A stretch of DNA of 64,000 nt, from contig CM034311.1 of the NCBI GenBank assembly GCA_019925795.1, positions 44,611,374 to 44,675,373 on the forward strand, written 5' to 3'. The DNA is from Dendrobium chrysotoxum (taxonomy: Eukaryota; Streptophyta; Magnoliopsida; Asparagales; Orchidaceae). The translations under genes were made by a program, and so were the position numbers. This document shows, piece by piece, positions 45,938 through 57,355 of this stretch. The notes under the pieces were generated by a model. It was not told the origin of the DNA and did no database searches. It saw only the letters and a list, made by a program, of their open reading frames with translations. Numbering within the stretch: the stretch's first letter is position 1; each line of letters begins with the position of its first letter.

Positions 45938-46945
45938 CACTACAGGAAAACTCATTGTTACCGGCGGACGAAATCCGTCGGTAACAATGAAAATCCACCG
46001 GAAATATACGGTTTCCGGCAGATATCCGACGGAAATACGTCCGACGGTAATTCGCGCGTCGGAAATAGATTACCGACGGATTTAATCCGTCGGTAATATT
46101 TCCGGCGGATTTTCCGGCGTATTTCCGACGAAAAAATAATAAAAAAATGACGTTATTATGTTATTAGTTTCCGGCGTATGATATGCCGGTATTGCCGGCA
46201 GAAATATCCGTCGGTAATACGGGCGGATTATACGCCGCAACAAACCGACGTTACTATTACCGTCGGACTTTCCGGCGGACTAAGCGCCGGAAATGTCCGG
46301 CGCATAATCCGCCGGAAAGTTCGATATATCGTATTACCAGCACCATTTCCGGCAGATAATCCGCTGGAAACCTGTAGCATTGACAAAAAAAACCTTCTTC
46401 CCTCTAAAATTGGATTTTCACAACCTACAAATAAAACATATACAAAACAGATATACACAACGATGTCCACATCACAATAGACAATACACTATATAAATAA
46501 TGTAACAATGTTCAAAACACATACTCAACAGATTCAAATATCCACAATTATATTACAAAATATGTCCAAAACATAAATATAAATGTCCACATCCGTAAAA
46601 TGAATAAAAAATATCTAGTCTGAATCCATTTCCTCCTCAGCTGCTGTACTCTTCCCACTGCTCATCTGCTCCCTCATCCTTTGCATTTCTTCTAACATTT
46701 GAGTTTGTTGGATTTGCATCTATCGCTGTATCTCCATATGCTGCTGCATTTGCATCTACCAATCAGCTTGGGCTTTCCGTACCTGTTCTAGCTCAGTTGT
46801 AAGGGCAGTTATCTGCTGGGTATATAAAGACTCCTGGGTACTAGATGAAAAACTGCAGCCACTAGATGCCTGCCCTTCATATGCATAAGCCTGTGAGCCT
46901 AACCCGTACACTCTGTCGTGCTGCATTCTTCCTACCGCTTGCGAC
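45938..46945 (+). repeat. Left inverted arm of the CACTA
   Basis: It is the reverse complement of 47823-48806 with few differences. Beyond the subterminal repeats (to about 46380) it contains an antisense copy of the transposase C-terminal coding segment (46620-46945). Confidence 0.85.
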
Positions 46946-47085
46946 GCTCTGACGACACTCCGACGATGTTCCTTCGCCGTTAGGTTTCGCTCCTTCGACG
47001 ACGTTCCTTCGGAATTCCTTCGACGAAGTTCCTTGGTGTGGAGGTAACACTCTCTTTTCTTTTGTCATGGATGTTCTTACTAGAT

Positions 47086-47185
47086 TGTACCCTTGTGTGA
47101 TATTATTAGTAGAATTCAAATTGGATTGTTGAAGTGGAGGAATGCATTGGGCTTGTTGTGTGATAGAAAAGTCCCCCTCAAGCTT
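47086..47185 (+). pseudogene. RTE reverse-transcriptase fragment inside the CACTA loop
   Basis: About 100 bases (GATATTATTAGTAGAATTCA...GAAAAGTCCCCCTCAAGC) match 14990-15078 of the older CACTA. They encode the SGLLCDRKVPLK-type RT tail. Too short to function. Confidence 0.7.
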
Positions 47186-47589
47186 AGGGGCTGTTTGGTA
47201 GAACCTAGGATTTCATTTAAGTAGGATTTTGTAAATTCTCTAAATCCGGATTTACCAAATAATTTACTAAATCCTAAGGGGGTTAAATCCTGAAAACTGT
47301 TTGGGGAGTTTACTTAAGTGGGTCTAGGGCAAGGAGAGGGATTTGGCCAACCAAACTAACCCATGCAGTATGGTGTAGAATATTGATCATTAGAAAATCC
47401 AGATTTACAACGTAGCTTTCGTAGGAATGTCTAAGAGCAGGGAGATGGACTCCCATGGTCAGTGGAATTTCGGAAATCTGGTATTTAGAGCGAATTGGGG
47501 GAATTTTCCGTCTTGAGAGGATTTCATTTGCCGTGAGAATTGGATTTGCATTTTAGGCCGTTTGGATGGATTTCGAGAGAGCCTACTCC

Positions 47590-48150
47590 TGTTGAATTAC
47601 ATAGTCATACCCACAAGCGACAGGAGGACCAGCGATGGGTTGACAAGCGTACGAGGAAAGCCTTTGTAAGTATATAAGTTTAATTTTTGTAATGTTATCT
47701 ATAAATTGCTTAATTCTTTATTCACTTTCATAGGAGGAGTATACACGGATTCGAGAGAGCCAGACTGCAGCAGGTGAAGGTTCTTCTGGCGGATCAACTG
47801 AATATTCTGACTACCGCACTTGGTCGCAAGCGGTAGGAGGAATGCAGCACGACAGAGTGTACGGGTTAGGCTCGCAGGCTTATGCATATGAAGGGCAGGC
47901 ATCTAGTGGCTGCAGTTTTTCATCTAGTACCCAGGAGTCTTTATATACCCAGCAAATAACTGCCCTTACAGCTGAGCTAGAACAGGTACGGAAAGCCCAA
48001 GATGATTGGCAGATGCAAATGCAGCAGTAGATGGAGATACAGCGGCAGATGTAAATCCAACAAACTCAAATGTTAGAATAAATGCAAAGGATGAGGGAGC
48101 AGATGAGCAGTGGGAAGAGTACAGCAGCTGAGGAGGAAACAGATTCAGAC
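47590..48150 (+). pseudogene. Ptta/En/Spm-type plant transposase C-terminal segment
   Basis: The segment encodes SHTHKRQEDQRWVDKRTRKA, an intron of about 75 bases (donor GTAAGTATAT near 47667, acceptor TTTCATAG near 47733), then EEYTRIRESQTAAGEGSSGG, YRTWSQAVGG and DRVYGLGSQAYAY. A Gln-rich coiled-coil-like tail follows (TAELEQVRKAQDDWQMQMQQ), ending near 48030-48150. This is the plant transposase domain often found in CACTA elements. The N-terminal part is missing. The 3' two thirds is duplicated in inverted orientation at 46620-46945. Confidence 0.75.
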
Positions 48151-48806
48151 TAGATATTTTTTATTCATTTTATGGATGTGGACATTTATATTTGTATTTT
48201 GGACATGTTTTGTAATATAATTGTGGATATTTGAATATGTTGAGTATGTGTTTTGAACATTGTTACATTGTTTATATAGTGTATTGTCTATTGTGTTGTG
48301 GACATCGTTGTGTATATCTGTTTTGTATATGTTTTGTTTGCAGGCTATGGAAATCCAATTTTAGAGGGAAGAAGGTTTTTTTTGTCAATGCTACAGGTTT
48401 CCGACGGATTATCCGCCGGTAATACGATATATCAAACTTTTCAGAGGATTATGCGCCGGAAATTTCCGGCGCTTAGTCCGCCGGAATTTCTGACTGTAAT
48501 AGTAACGTCGGTTTGTTGCGGCGTATAATCCGCCGGTATTACCGACGGATATTTCCGCCGGCAATACCGGCGGATCATACGCCAGAAACTAATAACATAA
48601 TAGCGTCATTTTTTTGTTATTTTTTTGTCGGAAATACGCCGGAAATATTACCGACGGATTATATCCGTCGGTAATATATTTCCGACGCGCGAATTACCGT
48701 CAGACAGATTTCCGTCAGAAATCCGTCGGAAACCATATATTTCCGGCGGATTTTCATTGTTACCGACGGATTTTGTCCGCCGGTAACAATGAGTTTTCCT
48801 GTAGTG
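47823..48806 (-). repeat. Right inverted arm of the CACTA
   Basis: It is the reverse complement of the left arm. It includes the sense transposase C-terminal segment and the subterminal repeat array from about 48395 to 48806. Confidence 0.85.
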
Positions 48807-49424
48807 GTAGTCGGGCAATGGTGGTTGGAAGGATCATAGTCGGGCGACAGGGATCGGAAGGACCGTAGTTGGGTGACAGTGGTCAGAAGAATCATAGTTG
48901 GGCGATGGTGGTCGAAAGGACTGTTGTTGGTGGGTGACGATTGTTGGAAGGATCGTGGTCGAGCGACGGTGGTTGAATGGACCGTAGTTGGGTGGTGATA
49001 ATCAGAAGGACCGTTAATAGCTTCCAGATGGAGGTCCGACGATAATGGTCGTGGGAAGATTCAATAATGGTGGCTTGGTGGCGGTGATGCTAGGGCGAAG
49101 CTTAAAAATTCTCTAAGCCCAAGAGCCTTTTTTCTTTTTCCTCCTCCTCCACCCATGTAAAGAATAAGGTGTTTATTTATAGGTTTTTAGGAGTGGTATG
49201 TCTCAAATGATTAAATGCCTTAGAGATGTCAAAAATGGGAGATTTTGGGCTCATTGGATTCAACTCGTCGAGCCGGTCAATTCGACTATAAGCACGTCAT
49301 ATTTAAATATCATTTGATTGTCCAATTAATGCTCTAAAGCTTTCAAATAGATTTCATTCATTTGATTTGGACCCATTTAGGCTCGTATTAGATTGAATTT
49401 GGTGTTGTTGGATTTGTCTCCTTG

Positions 49425-49560
49425 AGATCCCATGGTTCCGTCGTCCGGGGCTATTGTGGTCCCTGGTCTACTTAGTCAGAGGAGGTAGTCGACCCAACCT
49501 GACAGAAGGATCACAAAATGCTTTTCCATATTAAGCTCTACTCAAAACCAATCCTTGGCG
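49425..49560 (+). repeat. Gypsy LTR-type fragment
   Basis: GAGATCCCATGGTTCCGTCG, followed by CTACTTAGTCAGAGGAGGTAG and CGACCCAACCTGACAGAAG, matches 52223-52310, and in inverse orientation 56890-56980. It abuts the truncated LTR copy. Confidence 0.7.
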
Positions 49561-49658
49561 AGATAAGAGCTGAGTTGTGAATTGTTCAACCTTTTTATCT
49601 GTTTTAATTTATTGCCTAATCTATAAATTTTATTATCTTCTAATGACCATCATTACAG

Positions 49659-50091
49659 CTGCAATAAATCAGCTGACAAGGAATCTGGCATTGGAGTGGG
49701 CAAAAGACAAGATCCGAGTTAACTGTATTGCCCAGGACCCATCAAGACTGTAATGCTGCAATCTGTGAGATTCCCATCTAATGCTGCCACTCCATTCTTT
49801 TTAAATTTTTTAATACATAGTTATAAATATAAATTATGAGTATATGACTATTTAATTAAGTGCGCTATTCGAAATATAATTTTTTTGGGGGCAAAATTTT
49901 GAAATATAATTTGATTGTTACAGTTTCTGGGAGCAGCAGGAGGTCCTAGAATAGAAAGCTTTGGATGTCCAATGGAACGTGCTGTAGAAGCAGAGGAAGT
50001 GTCACATCTTGCAGCCTTCTTATGCATGCCAGTCGCCTCCTATATTACTGGCCAAGTTATTTGCACTGATGGAGGAATCACCATGTCGTGA
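49659..50091 (+). pseudogene. Tropinone-reductase-like SDR copy 3, exons 4-5 only
   Basis: Exon 4 (49659-49764, after a TTACAG acceptor) encodes INQLTRNLALEWAKDKIRVN then hits a frameshift. One C is missing in GCCCAGGACCC relative to the intact copy, making it 106 instead of 107 nt. Exon 5 (49924-50091, after TTACAG) is open: FLGAAGG...EEVSHLAAFLCMPVASYITG, then DGGITMS and TGA. Exons 1-3 are absent. The sequence upstream is LTR and gypsy debris, so the 5' half was lost. With no start and a frameshift it cannot encode an SDR. Confidence 0.85.
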
Positions 50092-50102
50092 TCTCACACA
50101 CA

Positions 50103-50211
50103 CATAGAGGAAGCAGCAGAAGTGGCACCTCTTGCAGCTTTCTTATGCATGCCAGTCGCCTCTTATGTTGCCGCCAAGTTATTAGCACCGATGGAGGAAT
50201 CACCATGTCCT
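50103..50211 (+). repeat. Partial duplicate of SDR copy 3 exon 5
   Basis: About 105 bases repeat the end of exon 5 (GAGGAAGCAGCAGAAGTGGC...CTTATGCATGCCAGTCGCCTC...GATGGAGGAATCACCATGTC). Differences include loss of the ATTACTGG word. The duplicate sits 12 bases after the exon 5 stop. Confidence 0.8.
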
Positions 50212-50213
50212 CA

Positions 50214-50253
<40 letters not shown>
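50214..50253. repeat. (CT)n microsatellite
   Basis: A run of CT dinucleotides with one CG interruption directly follows the duplicated SDR segment. Confidence 0.9.
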
Positions 50254-50254
<1 letters not shown>

Positions 50255-51060
50255 ATAATATAAGTTTGAAAGCATATTTATGAATATTGCTGTAAGGAGC
50301 ATATTTTTAGGTAAAGTCTTGCCTTCTGAATAAACTGCTTTGCAGTATATGACATATATAATGCACTCTTACATAGTAAATTTGGGTAGGTTCTCTTTTT
50401 TTTGTGTTTTTTTCTAGTGCTGTGGAACGTCAAAGTTACAATAGAATAATTTTATGAAGAAAAATCCAAACGTTGTGCATGGAACTGAAAATTTTTTAGT
50501 AACAAACTCAAATTTCTAGTAAAATTTCTGCACAACTTCTTATGTAGGTAACCACCGGAAGAAGGAGATGCAAACAAATTTAAGAATAGAGAATAGTGAA
50601 AACTGTAATTCCAACAACATATTTCATATCTTCTTAAGCATAAACTATGAGCCAATATATAAACTCAACAAGGGCAGGAATGCCCTTTTGCAGGAAAAGG
50701 GCAAAACAACCTAAAAAGGTAGACCTGTAGTACTGCTACCAAAAAAGTAACCAAGATAGTGGACAAGCAAAACAGAAGGTATAAAGTAAGAAATGGTATA
50801 CTAGTTTCTAAGCAGATTATAACTAAGATATTCCGCATCATATTTTTCTTCATCAGAAGAGATCAACTTTGACAATATGGTAGTAGTTAGCATATATTGG
50901 AGTGAGATAGGTGTAGAAATCATAAGTAGATCCCTGGATCAAAGATTTTCCGTCTTTGATGCATGCCCACAAGCTCGTTTATTAGTTATATGAATGTTGA
51001 ATGCATGTTGCATAACCTAAATGACATGACATTCCACTTGTACAAACTTTGATGAGTCAT
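50254..51060. other. Unassigned stretch
   Basis: No recognised gene. Two minus-strand open frames (50853-50665 and 50655-50452) are hydrophobic or basic but show no family motif. They lie next to the Toc159-like fragment on the same strand and could be flanking sequence from the same donor. Confidence 0.35.
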
Positions 51061-51470
51061 AAAGATCATTGTCCACTCAACTCCACGGTGAAATTGAATT
51101 GGTGGCAACCACTGTGAAGGCCGAGCATGAAGAATGTAATAGCAACAGACTCGTCAAGGTCCCCAAAGTTTCAAATACATGTAGTACAATCATATCCAAC
51201 ATTATGGAATCCATGCTGAACCGCTTTAGATCTTTAAAAAACAAACCCTTCATAGCTCAAGGAAGAACCATCGGGAGCATTGGGAGAAGTCGATGCATGT
51301 GTGAGAGCAATAATAACATTGAACCAAATTGATGAGCCCAAGACATCCATGACATTAGTAATCATTTGCGATATAGGTAATTCATTGAAATCTCGATTAT
51401 GTGTCCAAGCGATCGAGATACAGAACAACATCAAGGGGACATCTACTAATACATTTTTTTATTGAAGATA
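51061..51470 (-). pseudogene. Toc159-family chloroplast import GTPase fragment
   Basis: The minus strand 51450-51234 encodes CISIAWTHNRDFNELPISQM, then LGSSIWFNVIIALTHASTS and DGSSLSYEGFVF. This matches the C-terminal part of the AIG1-type GTP-binding domain of the Toc159/Toc132/Toc120 receptors (RLD.QTRDLNDLPLL...LG..IW...I..LTHA...PLSYE), with the G4-like THA motif. The VDRLD just before it has decayed. The sequence down to about 51061 is open but weakly similar. P-loop and membrane domain are absent. It is an orphan gene fragment in a transposon-rich region. Confidence 0.65.
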
Positions 51471-51479
51471 GAATCCTCA

Positions 51480-53100
51480 TGTGTGCTCCTTGATCATTCA
51501 TAAAAGTTAACTACCCCCGAAGACCTCAACCATTGAATCCTATCCGGCTGGGCAGATTTGAAAGGGCAAGTGCCCTCCCTTCGCAAGGAGGGGATGTCAG
51601 GAGACTGCCGAAATAAAAACTGACATGGGACTATAAAAATTAAATATTCATTATAATTCATATATTTTTCAAATGACAATCATGTTAACCCTGATGATGA
51701 TCATATTGATAGAAAATCTCATCCATAGGAGACCCAAACTTTAAAAATGTCTCTCAAATTCCTACAAAAATACAACTGAGTGCAAAATCACTCCGATGAT
51801 GGCCGTTGTGGGCTCCAAAAATTTCATGGATGCGCTCCCGGCCCCTCAGCGTCATCGGTCTCTTTTTCTTGTTTGTTTAATGGTGATGACGACGAAGAGT
51901 TTTAACGAGATTAGGTTCTGGATGAATTTTCAGAAGGCAAATTAGGTTTTAGATAAGACACTACCCAGAGATTTCGCCCTCATTTTGTGAGGACTTTTTG
52001 ATCTGAGTTCTGGTTTTCTATAGGCATAAGCCCCTATAGTTAATTACCCTTCTCGATAACAAGAGAGAACTTTCGATTAAGGCTAGTTATTAAAGAGGTT
52101 GTATAGGTTATAAATACAACATATAATAGCAACACTTTTAGGGTTTAAATTTGATTTGATGATTTGGAATTTATCACTATACACTTAAAACTGATGGTGG
52201 GGGGAATGAAGACGAGCCCGATCAAGATCCCATGGTTCCATCGTCCCGGGCTGTCATGTTCCCTGGTGTACTTAGTCATTGGAGGTAGTCGACCCAACTT
52301 GACAGAAGACACCTTGTTGGCAGCCATGGGTTGCTTCCTTCAAGAATACCTTATAGGCCTGGGTTGATATTTGTCTAAGGGGAAAGATCTAAATCCACCT
52401 TAGCTGACAGAGGGCTTTATGCCCATCGAATATACCCTATGATTCATCGCTCAAGGATTTAACGCATTTAGGGAACATACAAGCTTTGACCGTGATCGTA
52501 ATATAATGGTACTATTTCGCGGCAAAAGCACCCGATCAGAGGGCACGTGCCTCGTCCTTGCTGGCAAGAAACTATTTGAGGATGAACCTTAGTGATACAC
52601 CCGACACAACATTCGCTCTTTATGAGCTAAGGTTAATTTCAAATTTATCACCCCGACAAACTGTTGCGGGAGGTGGATGTGTTTTAGTTTTAAGCTTTTA
52701 AGATGATATATTTCATTTTTAGAGATTTGAGCTTTTGTTTGATTTGAGATTTGACCTCTCTAGTTGAGATTTTCTGTCAACGCGATCATCATCGGGGTGA
52801 CGTTATAATCACTAGTATTTTTGTAGGAATTTGGGAGGCATTTTTTGCAATTCAAGTCATGTCGACTCCAGTCCTTTCGAGGAGAAGGATGAAACTTGAA
52901 TATGAACTCGCACAGCATTCTCAGACATTGGCGTTTAGAAATTTACTGCATTTGTCGGAGCACATGCGGGTTATAGCATTTGACCTTGCACATCATTCTC
53001 GGATGTTAGCATTTGTAGCTTTAACATGTTCGTTAGAGCACATGTAGGGATATTTAGCGCTTTAGTTTAAAGGATCATATTTAATACAAAAGGGGGATTT
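51480..53100 (+). mobile_element. Gypsy LTR-type sequence (copy in one orientation)
   Basis: Recognisable blocks: 51540-51610 (reverse of the block at 54765-54850), 51690-51760 and 52740-52800 (AGAAAATCTC/GAGATTTTCT with GATGATC, loosely inverted to one another), 52010-52100 (CATAAGCCCCTATAGTTAAT and CGATTAAGG), 52223-52330, and 52590-52660 (CACCCGACACAACATTCGC). Most of them recur in inverse order at 56090-57300. A 75-bp imperfect tandem repeat occurs at 52905-53050 (GCACAGCATTCTC/GCACATCATTCTC). No protein domain is supported. Confidence 0.6.
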
Positions 53101-53569
53101 TAAAATATTTATATATGACCCATTTGCGCAAATGATTTTATTTAGAGAAATGCCCGATATTTCATTTAAGGGCCTACGAACGCCTTCTGTCTGCTTGTAC
53201 ATATGTTGCGGATCCGGTGGCGTTTGAATATTTTTTAAAGAATTCATGATTTTTCTTGGAGTGAAATATTTTAGCTGGTCACAGTTAAATCCTTACCTTG
53301 ATACATTTGCACACAGTAATCATCAAGCCTCTAATCACCGTGGTATAGCTTTAGACCTTTTACTCTGTCGACATCAGTGTTAGTGTCTTGTTTTATACTT
53401 GTAGTTTATTTGTACTACAGTAGTTTGCTATTTTACTTATTTTTCCAGCATTATTGCTTCACTAATTATCTAGCACTTTGCTTTACTAGTAGTTAGATTT
53501 ACTTTCTCAAGCATTATTTTAATTTTATTTGTTGATGCACTGACTTTTGCCTGTTTGATTGCAGGTGCT

Positions 53570-53880
53570 CATAGCCGGCAGTTGTACTAGTAGGAGTTTG
53601 CAGTCACAGGGGATGCAGCTTTAGAGACTAGAGCCTGTTAGGAGTTTGGGGCTTTGTCAGGAGTTTGGGGCTTTGCCAGGAATTTGAGATTTTGCCAGGA
53701 GCCGAGGCTAGAGCCCTCCAAGGGCTGGGTTTAGATTAGGATTTTGGAGACTTTCTTTCTGGTTTTGTGTTTTGGTTAGCTTTCTTAGGAGTTGAGTTTT
53801 AGTGTGAGTTGTACAGAGTCCATTTAGTGTAAACATTATTTTGGATTTCATTTGATTTAGTTGCATTTTATTTGATTTTT
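53570..53880 (+). repeat. Short tandem repeats (GGAGTTTGGGGCTTTGYCA)
   Basis: GTTAGGAGTTTGGGGCTTTG, GTCAGGAGTTTGGGGCTTTG and CCAGGAATTTGAGATTTTG follow each other at 53637-53700. The surrounding sequence looks like the non-coding 3' part of a gypsy element. No gene. Confidence 0.6.
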
Positions 53881-53885
53881 TTTAA

Positions 53886-54715
<830 letters not shown>

Positions 54716-54719
54716 AAAA

Positions 54720-55165
54720 CAGAAATTCAAACAAGTTCATAATTTGTATGATTTCACGGGTAAATTTCGGCAGTCTCCCGGCGTCCCCTCCCCGTGAAGG
54801 GAGATAGGGGATGACACTTTCCCTTTTGGCTCGACTCGGCTGGAGCGAATCAACGGCAAGGAGATTGAGAGAGCGAATCGATCCCATAAAGAGTCTTCAA
54901 CGATCCTTGTTGTGCGCGACGTGTCGATTAAATCATTTAATTTAATTTTAATTAATTAAAAAAATATTTTTATTCCCCTTGAAAATCCGACAGCCTTCCG
55001 GCGCCCCCTTCCCTCGCGGGGAGGTTGGGGAGGGAACTTGCCCTTTTGGCTCGACTCGGCCGGAGCGAATCAACGGCGAGGAGATTGGGAGAGCGATCAT
55101 CCATTAGTGTCTGCGCTTCCTCGGTCGGATCAGATCGACGACCGAGGGCTTCAGGGGACCGAATC
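54720..55165. repeat. ~240-bp direct duplication (GGCTCGACTCGGC module)
   Basis: Two tandem copies, about 54735-54900 and 54975-55160, share TCGGCAGTCTCCCGGCGTCC/CGACAGCCTTCCGGCGCCCC, CCTTTTGGCTCGACTCGGC and GGAGCGAATCAACGGC. A third, inverted copy is at about 51535-51615. This is LTR-type repeated sequence, not coding. Confidence 0.75.
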
Positions 55166-55395
55166 AATCTCGGGACTTCCTTCAAAATCTTTAATTTAAT
55201 TTCGTAACTATTTGTAAATCCTTTTATTCTCTCCATCTCTCTATCTCTCTTTTCTTTATTTCATTTTATTTTGTAACATAATATATAATATAAATATTAT
55301 ATTATAATATATATTACAAAGATTATATTATAATATATATAAGATATCATATATAACATAATATTATATATTATAATATATTATTATAAGCTTTA
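55166..55395. other. A/T-rich spacer
   Basis: Dense ATATTATAATATA-type sequence at 55275-55390. No gene. Confidence 0.6.
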
Positions 55396-56090
55396 TACAT
55401 AACGGAGAGGAGGAAACAGAGCCTGATCGGCTCGGGTCGGAGGAAGCCACGCACGGGAGCAGGGACGGACGGGCTCGGCAGCGGCGGCGGTTCGAGCGGC
55501 TGAGATCAGCGGCGTGTCCTTGGTCGGCGACGAGTCAGCCGGAGTTGGTGGGTCTCGGCCGGAGCAAATGATCAGATCAAGTGGACCTAGGGCGCGGTGG
55601 CTTCAACGGCTGGAGTCGGAGATGGAGGGGGCAGAAGTCTGGAGTCGGCCGGAACAGGCGGAGGCGAGTTGGCCGGAGGCAGGTCGGCAGGAGGCGGATC
55701 GGCGGCGGCTCAAGCGGTTGGAATTGAAGACCAGAGGTGAAGGAGTTCTGCCGGTGGCTCCGACTTGTGGATGGGGTGGAAAGTCGGTGAGGTTGGGTTG
55801 GCTTCGAGCTCGGAAAGGGAAGCATAACTGGCGGTCTGGAGGAGACGCGATCGGAGATGGTGCAGTTCGATCATCGAGCGAGAGCACTGTAAGTTTTTTG
55901 AAGTCTTCTTTCCTCTTTGCTTGCGATTCTGAGAGCGTATCAGTGCAAATGGGGAGGTTGAGTGGTTTTGTGCATGAGGGAGTTACATCCAGTTACAAGA
56001 GATCGTGGGAAGTTGGGTCGTGTAAGTCGGACTCGACCGGGAGTGGGGTCGTGGTGTGGATTACAGTTACAAGTCAACAACCGTGTTGAC
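55396..56090 (+). other. GC-rich block with a 191-codon open frame
   Basis: This is the most GC-rich block of the window (CGGCGGCGG, GGTCGGCGACGAGTC and similar). An open frame at 55514-56089 encodes an Arg/Gly/Ser-rich peptide (RPEQAEASWPEAGRQEADRR) with no recognisable domain. Frames on the other strand are also open, as expected from low AT content. It sits between gypsy LTR-type sequences, so it is probably untranslated retroelement leader or LTR rather than a gene. Confidence 0.4.
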
Positions 56091-57355
56091 ATAAATTCTC
56101 AACCGAAAGGGACCCAAAACATTTAAAATGCCCTTTCAAATTTTTACAAAAATATAAGTAACTTTGATGTCACCCAGATGATTGCCGTGTTGACAATAAA
56201 TTTCAACCGGAGGGGTCAATTTTTAAAAGCCTATAAAAACTTTAAAATCTAATCACTAAAGCTTAAAACTAAAACACATTCACCTTTCGCAACCATTATC
56301 GAGGGTGATAAATTAAAATTAATCTGAGCTCACAAAGAAGGAATATCATGCCGGGTGTGTCACTAAGATTCATCCTCAAGTAGTCTTTTATCAGTAGAGA
56401 CGTAGTACGTGCCCTCTGATAAGGTAGTTTTACTGTAAAATAAGACCATTATATTACGATCACGACCAATGCTCGTATGTTCCCTAACGGTGTCAAACTT
56501 TTGAGTAATGAATCATAGGGTTTATTCTATTAGGATCTTGATGGAGGAAGAGAAGCTCTTCTTGGGCTTTTCAAAGAGAGGGAGAGATAGAGGGAAGAAA
56601 AGTGAACAGAATTCTATCATTATGGCAATTCTCTATTTTAACCTATTACATTTATTTATAGACAAAATAGGATATACTAAAGGCAATACAAGCTAAAGAA
56701 ATCTCAAGAAAGTATAAAGAGAGAAACAACCTAAAATCTGGACCAATATCCAACATATTCGATAGGCACAAAGCCCTCTATCAGCTAAGGTGATTTTAGA
56801 TCTATCCCCAAAGATAAACATTACCCTAGATTTATAATGAATTCTTGGACAAAGCAACCCATGGCTGATGTAAGATGCCTTTTATTATGTTGGGTCGACT
56901 ATCTCCTCTAGCTAAGTAGAACATGGACCATGACAACCCGGGACAATGGAACCATGGGATCTTGATCGAACTACTCTTCGTTCCCCCATCACCTATTTTA
57001 AGTTTATGATGATTAACTTAAAAATTCAAATTTAAATTCAAACTTTAAAATTATTGTTATTTTACGCTAGGTTTGCAACCTATGCAACCTATCATACAAC
57101 TAGCCTTAATCAAAAGTTCTCTCTCATTATCGGGAGGGGTAGTTAACTCTAGGGGCTTGCGCCTATAGGAAACGCGAACTCAAATTATAAAGTCCTCATA
57201 AAATGAGGAAGAAATCTCTTGGTAGTGTCTTATCTACAAACCAAATCTGCCTTCTGAAAATTTATCCTGGAATATAAACTCGTTAAAGCTCTCTTTACTC
57301 TCGTTAAACAAAAAGAAAGAGTTGGTGCGGAGAGGCCGGGGTGCGAAATTTTTGG
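56091..57355 (-). mobile_element. Gypsy LTR-type sequence (inverted copy)
   Basis: Reading inward, it contains in reverse orientation the blocks seen at 51.7-52.8 kb: GATGTCACCCAGATGATTGC and GTTGACAATAAATTTCAACC (56160-56210), GAGGGTGATAAATTAAAATT (56301), CCGGGTGTGTCACTAAGATT (56351), ACCCATGGCTG and TTGGGTCGACTATCTCCTC (56860-56920), AACCATGGGATCTTGATCG (56950), and CTAGGGGCTTGCGCCTATAG (57151). Coding domains are absent. An open frame at 56508-56696 is not supported. Confidence 0.6.

Larger units (their letters stand above)
45938..48806 (+). mobile_element. 2.87-kb CACTA element with ~1-kb inverted arms
   Basis: The termini are CACTACAGGAAAACTCATTG (45938) and CAATGAGTTTTCCTGTAGTG (ending 48806). 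Subterminal arrays of TCCGTCGGTAA, TTTCCGGCGGA and CGCCGGAAAT motifs fill about 450 bases at each end. The inverted similarity does not stop there. 45938-46945 and 47823-48806 are inverted copies of each other, including transposase-like coding sequence, leaving a loop of about 877 bases. Flanking trinucleotides TGA and GTA do not match, so no 3-bp duplication is seen and flanking LTR sequence was lost. No TNP2-type transposase is present, so it is non-autonomous. Confidence 0.85.
45720..49418 (-). mobile_element. Inverted copy of the 1.8-kb LTR, split by a CACTA element
   Basis: Read on the minus strand, it matches the solo LTR at 39017-40837. It ends at 45720 with TTGGATGCAACA. The plus-strand block AAACCACGGGGCC...AATGAATCCACTAGTG at 45875-45917 is the reverse of 40630-40685. 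On the far side of the CACTA (48807-49418) the degenerate GGTC/CGAC repeats, the TATA box (49174-49181) and the U3 part follow. The repeat block is much shorter than in the first copy. The LTR start is lost at about 49418, where a gypsy-type fragment begins. Confidence 0.75.

Noticed and set aside
46178..48528. Open frames in the CACTA subterminal arrays
   Set aside because: They are symmetrical translations of the inverted subterminal motifs.
55514..56089. 191-codon frame as a gene
   Set aside because: Frames are open on both strands because of GC richness, there is no domain, and it is flanked by LTR-type sequence. It is kept only as a described block.
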